From Brevibacterium sp. ZH18 (GTDB taxonomy: Bacteria; Actinomycetota; Actinomycetes; Actinomycetales; Brevibacteriaceae): a stretch of DNA of 63,195 nt. Location: the NCBI RefSeq assembly GCF_022748595.1, contig NZ_JALDSX010000018.1, forward strand, positions 1-63,195. Reading direction: 5' to 3'. The position numbers were made by a program, and so were the translations under genes. Below the pieces are notes generated by a model. The model made no database searches and was not told the DNA's origin. It saw nothing but the letters and a program-made list of their open reading frames with translations. Shown piece after piece: positions 44,464 through 53,193 of the stretch (position 1 is its first letter; each line of letters begins with the position of its first letter).

Positions 44464-44557
44464 GCGATCGGAGGAGGGCTCTGCCTCTTCGGTGCGGGAT
44501 TCGCCATCGTTGCGCAGATGCTCCGTTCTGCGGGTAAATCGTGACAGAGTTCTGTGG

Positions 44558-45616
44558 TCAGCCTTCGGCCTTGCCCTGACGCCAGTACCCCATGAACGCG
44601 ATCTGGTGGCGGTCGACGCCGACCTCCTGCACGAGATAGCGGCGCAGGCACTTGACCGGTCCGGCCTCGCCGGCGATCCAGGCGTAGAAGGGACGAGCTT
44701 CCTGCTCGGTCGCGCTGGAACTTCCTTGGGCCGCCTGAGACAGTGCGGCGGGCACATCCCAGAGGATGACTTCGTCGATATCGACGTCCTCGAGTTCAAC
44801 CGCGCCCGAGCCCGCTCCACTCATACCCTCCAAACCCGCCCCAGGGTCCGCGGCACCTGAACCTGCAGCACCAAACGATGCCCCCACCTCGGCGAGGATC
44901 TTCGACTCGGCTCGAACGACCTCACGCACCGCCGGCTCGAGCAACTCCCCATGATCGGCATCGCCGCGCGGCAGCCACTGGATCTCGAATCCCTCGGGAG
45001 CAGTGATATCGAGGACATCCTCTGCCGATGGGACCTCGAGGATTGCCTTGCCTCGCACATCGTCGTCCTTGATGGAGTCGAGGATCGAGGCAATCGCGGG
45101 GACTGCGGTCTCGTCGCCGGCGAGCAGAATCTGATGAGCGCCCCCGGGAGCGAACTCGATCCCCCCGTAGATGCCCTCGGCGTGACGCGACGGGCCGATC
45201 ACGTGGAGTGAATTGCCGACCTCGGCGGAGATCGCCCACTGAGCTGCCGGTCCCGAGTGTCCAGCCGCATCGGTGTGGAGGACCATATCGACGACGAGCT
45301 CACTTTCAGCCTCTCGCCACTCGCGCACGGTGTAAGTGCGCATGGCTCCGCGCACCTCGGGGTCGACCTGCAGCCATGCCTGATACCAGGAGATGCCTGC
45401 TTCTTCCTGCTCGGCAAGGAACTTCAGCAGATCGAACTGAGGCTCGGCAGCGCCTGCAGGCGGAATGATGAGTTTGAAGCGCAGGTCACGGGGATGCCCC
45501 TTGAGGCCGAAGCCTTCCAGCCCGGGTCCGCCCAAGGTGACTCTGCGGAATGCAGGGCTGATGTCCTCGACGGCGATGACGGTGGCTTCGAAGGCCGTGA
45601 TGGGTGCTCGTGACAC
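44558..45616 (-). CDS. Siderophore-interacting protein (FAD/NADPH ferric-siderophore reductase)
   Basis: The 352-residue protein starts at GTG 45616 (GAGGAG 5 nt upstream). The FAD-binding domain has FRRVTLGGPGLEGF and the R-T-Y-T-V-R motif. The SIP domain has LLAGDETAVPAIASIL and ends in FYAWIAGEAG and YWRQGKAEG, all typical of the family. It reduces ferric siderophores in the cytoplasm to free iron. An Ala/Gly/Ser-rich insert (about 255-290) is larger than usual. A DtxR/IdeR-like box upstream indicates repression by iron. Confidence 0.92.
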   Translation of the reverse strand: MSRAPITAFEATVIAVEDISPAFRRVTLGGPGLEGFGLKGHPRDLRFKLIIPPAGAAEPQFDLLKFLAEQEEAGISWYQAWLQVDPEVRGAMRTYTVREWREAESELVVDMVLHTDAAGHSGPAAQWAISAEVGNSLHVIGPSRHAEGIYGGIEFAPGGAHQILLAGDETAVPAIASILDSIKDDDVRGKAILEVPSAEDVLDITAPEGFEIQWLPRGDADHGELLEPAVREVVRAESKILAEVGASFGAAGSGAADPGAGLEGMSGAGSGAVELEDVDIDEVILWDVPAALSQAAQGSSSATEQEARPFYAWIAGEAGPVKCLRRYLVQEVGVDRHQIAFMGYWRQGKAEG

Positions 45617-45727
45617 GTGATCTCCTCTGCTCTTCGCCGCAACGAAGAGCTCGATCGAACGACCGGCAGGGTGACGTGACTGCGGTCGTCGGGGCAGAAC
45701 TTTCACAGACCAGTCTACGACAGGTTG

Positions 45728-45746
45728 GTAAGGCTAGCCTGACTAA
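45728..45746. promoter_or_regulatory. DtxR/IdeR-like iron box
   Basis: GTAAGGCTAGCCTGACTAA contains the palindromic core AGGCTAGCCT with TTAG at its minus-strand left edge, close to the TTAGGTTAGSCTAACCTAA consensus. It lies 112 bp before the siderophore-interacting protein start. Confidence 0.65.
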
Positions 45747-45800
45747 ATGAAATGTGATCAGCCGCTGACCGAACTGCGAAGTCATCGGCAGCGCTTCGAC

Positions 45801-45886
45801 GGTGCGGCCAAGACTGCATGAAACAGTGCGGCCAAGACTGCATAGAACGGCCAAGGCTGCATAAAACGGTGCGGCCAAGACTGCAT
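45801..45886. repeat. Four 24-bp repeats with core GGCCAAGRCTGCAT before dsdA
   Basis: The core occurs at 45806-45819, 45830-45843, 45849-45862 and 45873-45886. The spacing is 24, 19 and 24 bp, the middle unit having lost 5 bp. The array ends just before the dsdA ribosome binding site, so it forms the 5' UTR or overlaps the promoter. Confidence 0.9.
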
Positions 45887-45902
45887 GGAGGAGAATAAAC
45901 CC

Positions 45903-47342
45903 ATGACCTCGCAGCCAAAGTCCACAGTTGAGATCGACCACGATGACCCGATCATCCGATCGCTGGCCGACCGGGCGCCGACCACGTGGCTTCGCCCCAA
46001 CCTGCCCGACACCGAGGCGGCCTTCCGCACCATGGCCGTCGATCCCGCACTCATGGACCGGGCTGCACAGCGTTTCGATCGCTTCGCCCCGTGGTTCGCT
46101 GCGGCATTTCCTCAAGAGTTCCCCAAAGAGTTCCCCGAAACAGCGCAAGCGCCCGGGGTCCAACAGTCCCGTGGGATCGTCGAGTCTCCACTGGTCCCGG
46201 CCGATGCTGCACAGATCGAACTCAACGACCGCCTTGGCGCCGAACTGCCCGGCCGGCTGTGGCTCAAACGCGATGACCAGCTCCCGGTCAGCGGTTCGAT
46301 CAAAGCTCGCGGCGGCTTCCACGAAGTTCTCGAATACGCCGAGGCGGTCGCCGCCGAGCACGGGCTCGACCACAACGACCCCGCCACCTACTCAAGCGAC
46401 GAGTTCAGAGCCCTGGCCCGCACCTACCGAATCGTCGTCGGCTCGACCGGCAACCTCGGACTGTCGATCGGAATCCTCAGCGCGACTCTCGGCTTCGCCG
46501 CCTCAGTTCACATGTCCGCCGACGCCCGCGAATGGAAGAAGGCGAAGCTGCGCGACCATGGTGTCGACGTCGTCGAACACGAAGGCGACTTCGTCGAAGC
46601 TGTCACCGCCGGACGCGCCGCGGCCGAGGGAGCAGAACGCACGCACTTCGTCGACGACGAAGACTCCACCAGCTTGTTCGCCGGCTATTCGGTTGCGGCT
46701 CTGCGTCTCAAGGAACAGTTCGCTGCCGGTGGGGAGGAGGTCGATGCCGACCATCAGCTCGTCGTCTACCTGCCCTGCGGCATCGGCGGCGGCCCCGGCG
46801 GAGTGACCTACGGACTCAAATGGATCTTCGGCGACAACGTCCACTGCGTGTTCGTCGAACCGAGCGAAGCCCCCGCCATGTTCCTCGGCGTGCGCACCGG
46901 ACTGCACAGTGGGATCGCCGTCCAGGACATCGGACTCAGCGGCGCAACGGCCGCCGATGGACTCGCGGTGGCCCGACCCTCCCGTTTCATCGGCCCGGTC
47001 ATCAGCCCGCTGATCTCGGGTTTCGCCTCGGTGCCGGACGATGTCATCAAAGCCGGAGTCGGCGTTCTACACCAGACTGAGGGCATCGACGTCGAACCCT
47101 CGGCGACCGCAGGACTGACCATCCCATGGCGGGCACTTGAACCAGCGAATGACTCATCCGAAAAGCCATCCGTAGAGGCGATTCCGTGGCCGCTCGACGC
47201 GTCCACGAAGCATCTCGTCTGGCTCACCGGAGGTGCGATGGTCCCGACCGACGAACGCGACCGCTATGTGACCGAGGGCCTGAACCTGCGATCTGCGCTC
47301 GGCGCGGAGAGTGAGGCGCCGAGGCTGTTCTGCGGCCCGTAA
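45903..47342 (+). CDS. dsdA: D-serine dehydratase (D-serine ammonia-lyase)
   Basis: The 479-residue fold-type II PLP enzyme converts D-serine to pyruvate and ammonia. Typical stretches are LWLKRDDQLPVSGSIKARGG with the PLP Lys in SIKARGG, VVGSTGNLGLSIGILSATLG, the phosphate loop PCGIGGGPGGVTYG, and EPSEAPAMFLG. ATG 45903 is chosen over ATG 45885 because GGAGGAG lies 8 nt before it. A short FPQEFPKEFPET stretch (about 66-77) is a small 12-bp repeat. No DsdC-type regulator is adjacent. Detoxification or use of D-serine is the expected role. Confidence 0.92.
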   Translation: MTSQPKSTVEIDHDDPIIRSLADRAPTTWLRPNLPDTEAAFRTMAVDPALMDRAAQRFDRFAPWFAAAFPQEFPKEFPETAQAPGVQQSRGIVESPLVPADAAQIELNDRLGAELPGRLWLKRDDQLPVSGSIKARGGFHEVLEYAEAVAAEHGLDHNDPATYSSDEFRALARTYRIVVGSTGNLGLSIGILSATLGFAASVHMSADAREWKKAKLRDHGVDVVEHEGDFVEAVTAGRAAAEGAERTHFVDDEDSTSLFAGYSVAALRLKEQFAAGGEEVDADHQLVVYLPCGIGGGPGGVTYGLKWIFGDNVHCVFVEPSEAPAMFLGVRTGLHSGIAVQDIGLSGATAADGLAVARPSRFIGPVISPLISGFASVPDDVIKAGVGVLHQTEGIDVEPSATAGLTIPWRALEPANDSSEKPSVEAIPWPLDASTKHLVWLTGGAMVPTDERDRYVTEGLNLRSALGAESEAPRLFCGP

Positions 47343-47343
47343 G

Positions 47344-50300
47344 TCAGTATCCGTAGCCGTTGTCGGTGATATTGATGACCACCTTTCCGTCGACGATCTC
47401 AGCAGTTCCGTTGACCGAGAAGGTCACAGTGTCGTCGAATGTCTCCGAGTCGTCGAAGAAGTCATCGTATTTTCCGGTGACGAAGGCTTCGCCGGTCGTG
47501 TCCGTGGTGATGGGCCAAGCCGGACCGCCGTTCGGGCCCGTCGAGTCCTCAGGCTCGTAGTAGCCGTCGGCGGTGGAGTCGCTGCCCACGCTGACGGTCG
47601 GGTACGAGGAGATCGACCATTTGATGTTTGTCGCTTTGTAGCTCTTGGCCAACGAGGAGCCGAACGGGCACCCATCTGGCTCTGCTACGGTCTTCTTCGC
47701 GCAGCTGTCGATGAGTGTCTTGACCTGCTTGTTGACCTCGGTGCGGAACGCATCGGTCGGTGCCGCTGCGAGCAGCGCGGGTTCGTGATCCTCTCCTTGA
47801 GAGTCATCAGCGAAAAACGCTCGGGTCTCGATGGAATCGGCCGACACGAGGTCGTTCTTCTCTGCCAGTCCGACCTCGTAGAGCCCGGGGAACGCCGGCA
47901 GCGCAAGAGCCGACTCCTGCGTATCGACGTCGATCCCGTTGACTTTGACCTTGCTCAGCCCCGGCGTCTGCACGGAGAGGTAGAACAGCTCCGGCGCTTG
48001 CAGCGACCAGTCGTCGAAGAAGAGTGCCTTCTTGCCGGATTTGTGCAGCGTAAAGGTCGACGTGCTCTTACTTCCGCCGATGTCGTAAGTGGCCGACACT
48101 GTTGCGGCGCTGCCGTCCACCTCGGCATCCTCGACGGAGATGTCCTTCGGCAGGGCCTTCGCCGCACCGAGGATGTCATTCGTCAGCAGCTGGCGCTGCT
48201 CTGCGGGAACATCCACATCGGCGATCTTCAGTGCGCCTTCCGCATCGCCCTTGGACAACTTGGAGAAGTACTTCTCGACCGTGGCCTCGGGACCGAACAC
48301 ATGCCCGTTGACCTGGGTGACGACGACGAGAGCGCCGACAAGTACGAGGATTGCCGCACCGCTGATGACACTGACCAGCGTGGCCTTCTTCTTGTCGAAG
48401 GGTTTCGCCGGAGCTGCTCCGGGAACCTGTGCCGAATAGCCGCCGGACGCTGCATACCCTGCGGAAGGCGGGAAAGCGTTTGGAGGGGCACCGTTGGAAC
48501 TGAAGCTGTTGGAGCCAACGCCGTTGGAACTGAAGGTGTTGGAGGCGACGCCGTTCGGCGCTGCCGGGCCCGAATATGCAGGGCCGCCGTCTGGTCCATA
48601 GTGGTTGGGTGTTGATCCGGCGGGGTTGGGTGTTGATCCGGCGGGGCTGGGCATGTTCGGGTTGTTGGGGTAGCCGGTTCCTGCAGGTGTTCCGGCACCG
48701 GCAGCAGTGCCGGCCCTGGCCGCGGCCCCAACGATGGCATCGGGATGGATGAGTGGGAAGCGCGGCTCATTCATCCTCAGCGCCTGTCCCCAATGCGGGT
48801 GGACCGCACGACCGGCGGCGAACTTGGCCAGCGACGGAACGGTGAGGACCAAGCGGGGGCCCAGGGTTCGAGACAGCACTTCGATGATGCCGCCCCAGAC
48901 CGCAAAGATGAGGAACGACCAAGCCAGGGGACCGACGCCCGCACGAGCCGTTCCGGGGGCATCGAACAGCGAAGCTGCCTCGGCGGATCCTTCCAGATGC
49001 ATGCGGAAGGGAACGGCAAGGACGGAAAGCAGCCCCCAGATGATGCAGAACGTGAGCGGGAGCTTCCAAGCGGATGCCCACTGGTGTTTGTCCTCCCCGG
49101 CGACCGTCCAATACGGGCGTCGAGTGACGGTGGCGGCCAGCGTCGCAGCGAGCACGGCGACGATCACGACGATGAGACCCAGCCACAACTGACCAGGCGC
49201 ATCGCGGCTGAAGATCGTCAGCGATTCGGAGAATCCGTCAGCACCGAAATCGAAGTCCCCCTGCCCCGAGGCGGTGACTCCGCCGAGGTGGACGAGCAAC
49301 GTGAGAATCAGACCCACGTTGATGAAGATCGCGGGAACCGTCTGCCATGGCAGATCCAACGACTGCGGGATCACGAAGATCGCGACGATCGACAGGATCA
49401 CGACGGTCACGATGAGGTGCACCCACGCCACAAGCGCTGAAGGGATGACCCATCTGAGGAAGGAAGCGCCGATGGCCTCGGTGCCTTTGAAATGACCCGC
49501 AATGCGACCACAGATGCTCGTGACGAGGACGGCGAGAAGCGGAAGGAAGAACGAACGGACGGTCACAGCGGAGAATTCCAACTCGAGAAGTTCGCCGCTC
49601 TCCGTCATTGAGAACCGCGCCGCGAAGATCAGCTGGAGAAGGAAGAACACGATGGTCATCGACAACGTGGTGATGGCGATCCGCAGCCAGGTGGTGCCGC
49701 GGTTGGGTGACGGCGACTTCATCTCGCTGCGTCGAGTGAACCACCACAACATTCCGAGGACGACCACTGTGACGAGCAGCGGTGCGCCGTAGACGAAGAT
49801 GCCCCCGGACGCACCTCCCATGTCGCTCATCTGCACGTTGAACCGGAATGCTGCCGAACCGAACAGCGAGAGCGCCAACAAGACGAAGGGCAGGGCATAG
49901 CTGATGCCATCGGTGCTGATCCCTATGTCTTCGGCCAGTGAGGAGATGCCTTCCATCGAGGTGAGCATCACCGAGAGAACGATCGCAAGAATGATTCCGG
50001 CCAGCAGGGCCAGCCCGGGTGGGATCAGGGCTGCACGCCAGGTGACACCTCTGCGGAGTTCGGACAGATACGTTGATGCTGGCGAATGGACCTGTGGCTG
50101 ACCCGGGAACGGGCCTGGGTGCTGACCCGGGTGCTGACCTGGGTACTGGCCCGCGTACTGGTCAGAGTGCTGGGGATAGGGAATACCGTGCGGCTGGCTG
50201 CCAGCCTGAGCGAAATTAGGGTCGTAGCCGTGATTCTGTGCAGGAGATGGACTGCCCTGGGGCGGGAATGGCGAACCCTGCGACTGGTAGGGAGGTCCCT

Positions 50301-50667
50301 GTGGCGGGTGATGCGCACCCGGCTCCGGATATCCGGACCCTGTCCCGGGGTAGGGAGAACCCTGTTGCGGGTGATGAGGGCTCTGTGGGGGATGGGGCGA
50401 ATTCTGCCCGGTCGGTACGGGACCCGGATTCCATCCGGGGGCGAACCGCGCCGTCTGATCGGCGTCGACGGACCGTGATTCGCTACCTGAATCTGAAGCG
50501 TCGCGTGGCTTGGCTACTGGGGGATTTTTGGCATCGTTGGGATGCCTGGCTTCTTCTGAAGCAGAAATAGCTTCGGCGGGATCCCTCGAATCGTCGAGCT
50601 CCGGGCTCGTCTCAGCGTTGTCGGGGTCGTCCGGCGCATGAGCTGCGTCGCGAGATGAATCGCTCAT
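47344..50667 (-). CDS. Large membrane protein with Pro/Gln-rich cytoplasmic tail and extracytoplasmic domain
   Basis: The protein of about 1107 residues has no recognised name. Its layout is a disordered N-terminal tail (about 1-205; Pro, Gln, Gly, His with repeated QYPGQHPGQHPG-like units), a polytopic region of roughly nine hydrophobic segments (about 215-590), a second low-complexity stretch (about 640-740) with short repeats, one more membrane helix (about 755-780), and an outside domain. The outside domain starts with VEKYFSKLSKGDAEGALKIA, a NTF2/DUF4878-like beginning. A Cys pair (SCAKKT and GCPFG) may form a disulfide. ATG 50667 is preceded by GAAGGACCC. It is divergent from the next gene, which has a similar tail-helix-domain design. 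Confidence 0.75.
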   Translation of the reverse strand: MSDSSRDAAHAPDDPDNAETSPELDDSRDPAEAISASEEARHPNDAKNPPVAKPRDASDSGSESRSVDADQTARFAPGWNPGPVPTGQNSPHPPQSPHHPQQGSPYPGTGSGYPEPGAHHPPQGPPYQSQGSPFPPQGSPSPAQNHGYDPNFAQAGSQPHGIPYPQHSDQYAGQYPGQHPGQHPGPFPGQPQVHSPASTYLSELRRGVTWRAALIPPGLALLAGIILAIVLSVMLTSMEGISSLAEDIGISTDGISYALPFVLLALSLFGSAAFRFNVQMSDMGGASGGIFVYGAPLLVTVVVLGMLWWFTRRSEMKSPSPNRGTTWLRIAITTLSMTIVFFLLQLIFAARFSMTESGELLELEFSAVTVRSFFLPLLAVLVTSICGRIAGHFKGTEAIGASFLRWVIPSALVAWVHLIVTVVILSIVAIFVIPQSLDLPWQTVPAIFINVGLILTLLVHLGGVTASGQGDFDFGADGFSESLTIFSRDAPGQLWLGLIVVIVAVLAATLAATVTRRPYWTVAGEDKHQWASAWKLPLTFCIIWGLLSVLAVPFRMHLEGSAEAASLFDAPGTARAGVGPLAWSFLIFAVWGGIIEVLSRTLGPRLVLTVPSLAKFAAGRAVHPHWGQALRMNEPRFPLIHPDAIVGAAARAGTAAGAGTPAGTGYPNNPNMPSPAGSTPNPAGSTPNHYGPDGGPAYSGPAAPNGVASNTFSSNGVGSNSFSSNGAPPNAFPPSAGYAASGGYSAQVPGAAPAKPFDKKKATLVSVISGAAILVLVGALVVVTQVNGHVFGPEATVEKYFSKLSKGDAEGALKIADVDVPAEQRQLLTNDILGAAKALPKDISVEDAEVDGSAATVSATYDIGGSKSTSTFTLHKSGKKALFFDDWSLQAPELFYLSVQTPGLSKVKVNGIDVDTQESALALPAFPGLYEVGLAEKNDLVSADSIETRAFFADDSQGEDHEPALLAAAPTDAFRTEVNKQVKTLIDSCAKKTVAEPDGCPFGSSLAKSYKATNIKWSISSYPTVSVGSDSTADGYYEPEDSTGPNGGPAWPITTDTTGEAFVTGKYDDFFDDSETFDDTVTFSVNGTAEIVDGKVVINITDNGYGY

Positions 50668-50759
50668 GATGGGTCCTTCATCCTTGATTCCTGCTGCGAT
50701 GCAAGCGGGGAACACAATGGTGATCTGCCGCGACTAAGCGGCCTGTTATTCATGTGTAG

Positions 50760-50815
50760 TGACAATCTTATATTAGGCTTATAAGACCATTGAAGTTGTC
50801 TATATAGACTTTTTT
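50760..50815. promoter_or_regulatory. AT-rich divergent promoter region with palindromes
   Basis: It contains the 8-bp palindrome CTTATAAG (50778-50785) with the related CTTATATTAGG just before it, and the perfect 12-bp palindrome GTCTATATAGAC (50798-50809) followed by six T. The low GC stands out from the surroundings. These may be operators for both divergent membrane-protein genes. Confidence 0.5.
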
Positions 50816-50840
50816 CGCAACGAATGATCGGGAGTTGTCG

Positions 50841-51779
50841 ATGAGCGCGAATCCTCCTCCGCCCGGAAACGGTCGCGAAGGCGATCGGAACAGCGGCAAC
50901 CGTCAGCCCGATCCCGGCATGAACCAACAATCGAGCAGCGGTTGGGATCAGCAGCCGAACACAGGGTGGAACCAGCAGTCGGACAACGGCTGGGGCTCGC
51001 CCGCGAACACTGGGTGGGGAGCGCCTCGGCAAACACCTGTCCCGGGGACCGCCGGTCCGAACGGGGAGGCGTGGAATGGCGATGCGTCGAACGGTCAGGG
51101 GCCATACCAGCAGGCTCAGTACTCACAAGCGCACTCTGCCCACGGAGCTTACGCGACGGCCCCACCGGCACAGCAGCGTAGCCGAAAAGGACTCATCGCT
51201 CTGCTGACGGTCGTCATCATCGTCGCAGCGCTTGGCATCGGCTGGGGAGCGGCGACACTGTTCGGCAACAAGTCCTCCGACGACTCGGTCGCGGCACCCG
51301 CAGCATCCGAACCGACGAACTCCGGCGACGAATCCGCCGCCGGACAGTCGCCCAGTGACGGGGCATCGCCGTCGGAATCCGCCGAGTCGCTGCCCGACGA
51401 CCCGGGGAAGGCCCTCGAACAGCTGGCCAAGACCGACGGTGCCACCGTCAAATCAGACCTCGACGGAAAATGGGTCCCGCAGCTGAGCTCGAAGAAGGAG
51501 GGTCTGAAAGCCGACGGAAAAACGTGGAAGAACAAAGATATCCTCGCCGAGCATCAGGAGATGCGCGAAGAGTTCCCGCGGGTTCAGCTCGTGTGGTCTG
51601 GTGACTTCAAGAGTTTCAAGGAAGACAATTTCTGGGTCACAATCGTCGGCATCGGCTATGACTCCCCTGAACAGGCGTTGTCCTGGTGCTCAGCGCACGG
51701 GCTCGGCCCTGACTACTGCTACGCCAAGCAGCTCAATACGTCCGGTGGATACGAAGGAACGACCAAGCTCCAGGACTGA
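50841..51779 (+). CDS. Single-helix membrane protein with Gln/Asn/Gly-rich tail
   Basis: The 312-residue protein starts at ATG 50841 (GGGAG 6 nt upstream). It has a disordered tail with repeated NTGW/NNGW/SSGW units (about 20-65), one membrane helix (GLIALLTVVIIVAALGIGWG, about 118-137), an acidic Ser/Asp/Ala linker (about 145-190), and an outside domain of about 110 residues with two Cys (SWCSAHGLGPDYCYA) near the C-terminus that could pair. No family is recognised. The tail-helix-domain plan resembles that of the divergent neighbour, so they may work together at the envelope; this is inference. Confidence 0.7.
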   Translation: MSANPPPPGNGREGDRNSGNRQPDPGMNQQSSSGWDQQPNTGWNQQSDNGWGSPANTGWGAPRQTPVPGTAGPNGEAWNGDASNGQGPYQQAQYSQAHSAHGAYATAPPAQQRSRKGLIALLTVVIIVAALGIGWGAATLFGNKSSDDSVAAPAASEPTNSGDESAAGQSPSDGASPSESAESLPDDPGKALEQLAKTDGATVKSDLDGKWVPQLSSKKEGLKADGKTWKNKDILAEHQEMREEFPRVQLVWSGDFKSFKEDNFWVTIVGIGYDSPEQALSWCSAHGLGPDYCYAKQLNTSGGYEGTTKLQD

Positions 51780-51811
51780 GCGCCCGACGTCACACCGTGC
51801 CCGACGCTGAA

Positions 51812-51834
51812 GCGCGCCGGAGGCTGTGGCGCGC
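51812..51834. terminator. GC hairpin between convergent genes
   Basis: GCGCGCC (51812-51818) pairs with GGCGCGC (51828-51834) over a 9-nt loop, in the short gap before the APC permease stop. Confidence 0.45.
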
Positions 51835-51846
51835 GGCGCCCCATCG

Positions 51847-53193
51847 TCAACTCGTCACCCGTCGTCGATTCTGCACCAGGTAGACCACGATGCCGATGAC
51901 CAGCCAGATCGCACCGATGAGCAGAGCCACGGGGTTCGCGCTGATGAGAACGATGATGAGCAGGGCGCCGCCGACGATGGGCACAAGCCCGTGGTTGAAC
52001 CAGCTGGGATTCTCGCTGCCCTGTCGCTTGATGAGGAAATAGCCGACCACAGATGCCTGGACGAAGACGAATGCTGTCAGCGCCCCGACATTGACGATCG
52101 ACGTGAGCTGATCGAGGCCATCGGCACGGGTCGTCGCCCACCCAGCGACGAGGACGTTGCCTGCCGCAGCCACGAGGATTCCCTTCCAGGGAACACCGGT
52201 ACGGGGAGACACCTCGGCGAGGAATTTGGGAACCTGACGCTGCCTGCCCATGTCCATGAGGATCCGCGACCCGGCTGCCTGGCCGATCATCGCAGAGAAC
52301 GCGGCGCCGACGGCCTTGGCCAGCGCGAGGACCCAATGCACCCACGGCCCCAGGGTGGAATCGACCGCACTGTAGTAGGCAGCCCCCTCCAACTCCGGAT
52401 GAGCCTGCAGCTCAGCCGGCGTCAGTGGGGACAGCAAGCTGCCCACCCAGGTCTGAGCGACGAAGAATACGCCGGCGATGATCAGGCAGATCAGCGTGGC
52501 CCGGCCGATGATCCGCGGCCCGCCCTTGGCCTCCTCGGAGAACGTCGCCAGCGAATCGAACCCCAGATAGGACAGGACTGCGATCGAGACTGCCGCGAAG
52601 ACTGCGGTGATCGAGAATGCCCCAACCCCGGTCAGAGGGGACATCCAATCGCGGGTCGGCCCATGCGCCGCAAGATAGGCGACGCCAAGGACGAGCACCA
52701 GGCCTAGCGCGAGCACCTCGATGATCACGACGATCGTGATGACCCGGGATGCGATCTTCACTCCCGCCAGGTTGAGTCCAGTGGTGAGGACGACCGCAAC
52801 ACCCGTGAACAGCCACACCGGAACTGCCGGGAAGATCGAATTCAGCGCGATCCCCGTGAACAGGTAAGCCACCGAAGGAATGAAGAGATAGTCGAGGAGG
52901 ATCATCCATCCAGCAACGAAACCCGCCCTGGGGCCGATGCCCGCTGACGCATATGCGAAGACCGTTCCCGCGCGCGGGATCTCCCGTGACATGCGCATAT
53001 AGCTGATCGCCGTGAACGACATGACGATCGTCGCGATCACATAGACAAGTGCGACCGCCCCACCGGACCGGGCGTCGAGGGTGCCGAAGACCGCAACCGC
53101 TGCGGCCGGCCCGATGAACACCAGGCCGATGAAAACGAGCTCGCTCAGGCCGATGCTGCGACGCAGTTCGCCGGTTCCCTGATTGCTGCTCAT
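51847..53193 (-). CDS. APC-superfamily amino acid permease
   Basis: The 448-residue, 12-helix permease has the APC signatures SELVFIGLVFIGPAAAVAVF in helix 1 and the helix 6-8 region with SYLGFDSLATFSEEAKGGPR. It imports an amino acid or polyamine. ATG 53193 overlaps the stop of the ornithine-cyclodeaminase-like gene by 4 nt (ATGA), so the two are co-translated and probably handle the same substrate. Confidence 0.9.
   Translation of the reverse strand: MSSNQGTGELRRSIGLSELVFIGLVFIGPAAAVAVFGTLDARSGGAVALVYVIATIVMSFTAISYMRMSREIPRAGTVFAYASAGIGPRAGFVAGWMILLDYLFIPSVAYLFTGIALNSIFPAVPVWLFTGVAVVLTTGLNLAGVKIASRVITIVVIIEVLALGLVLVLGVAYLAAHGPTRDWMSPLTGVGAFSITAVFAAVSIAVLSYLGFDSLATFSEEAKGGPRIIGRATLICLIIAGVFFVAQTWVGSLLSPLTPAELQAHPELEGAAYYSAVDSTLGPWVHWVLALAKAVGAAFSAMIGQAAGSRILMDMGRQRQVPKFLAEVSPRTGVPWKGILVAAAGNVLVAGWATTRADGLDQLTSIVNVGALTAFVFVQASVVGYFLIKRQGSENPSWFNHGLVPIVGGALLIIVLISANPVALLIGAIWLVIGIVVYLVQNRRRVTS

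Noticed and set aside
45801..45886. CRISPR array
   Set aside because: The units are only 24 bp with spacers under 11 bp, the spacers are not unique sequence of normal length, and no cas genes are present. The arrays at 54629 and 62937 were rejected for the same reasons.
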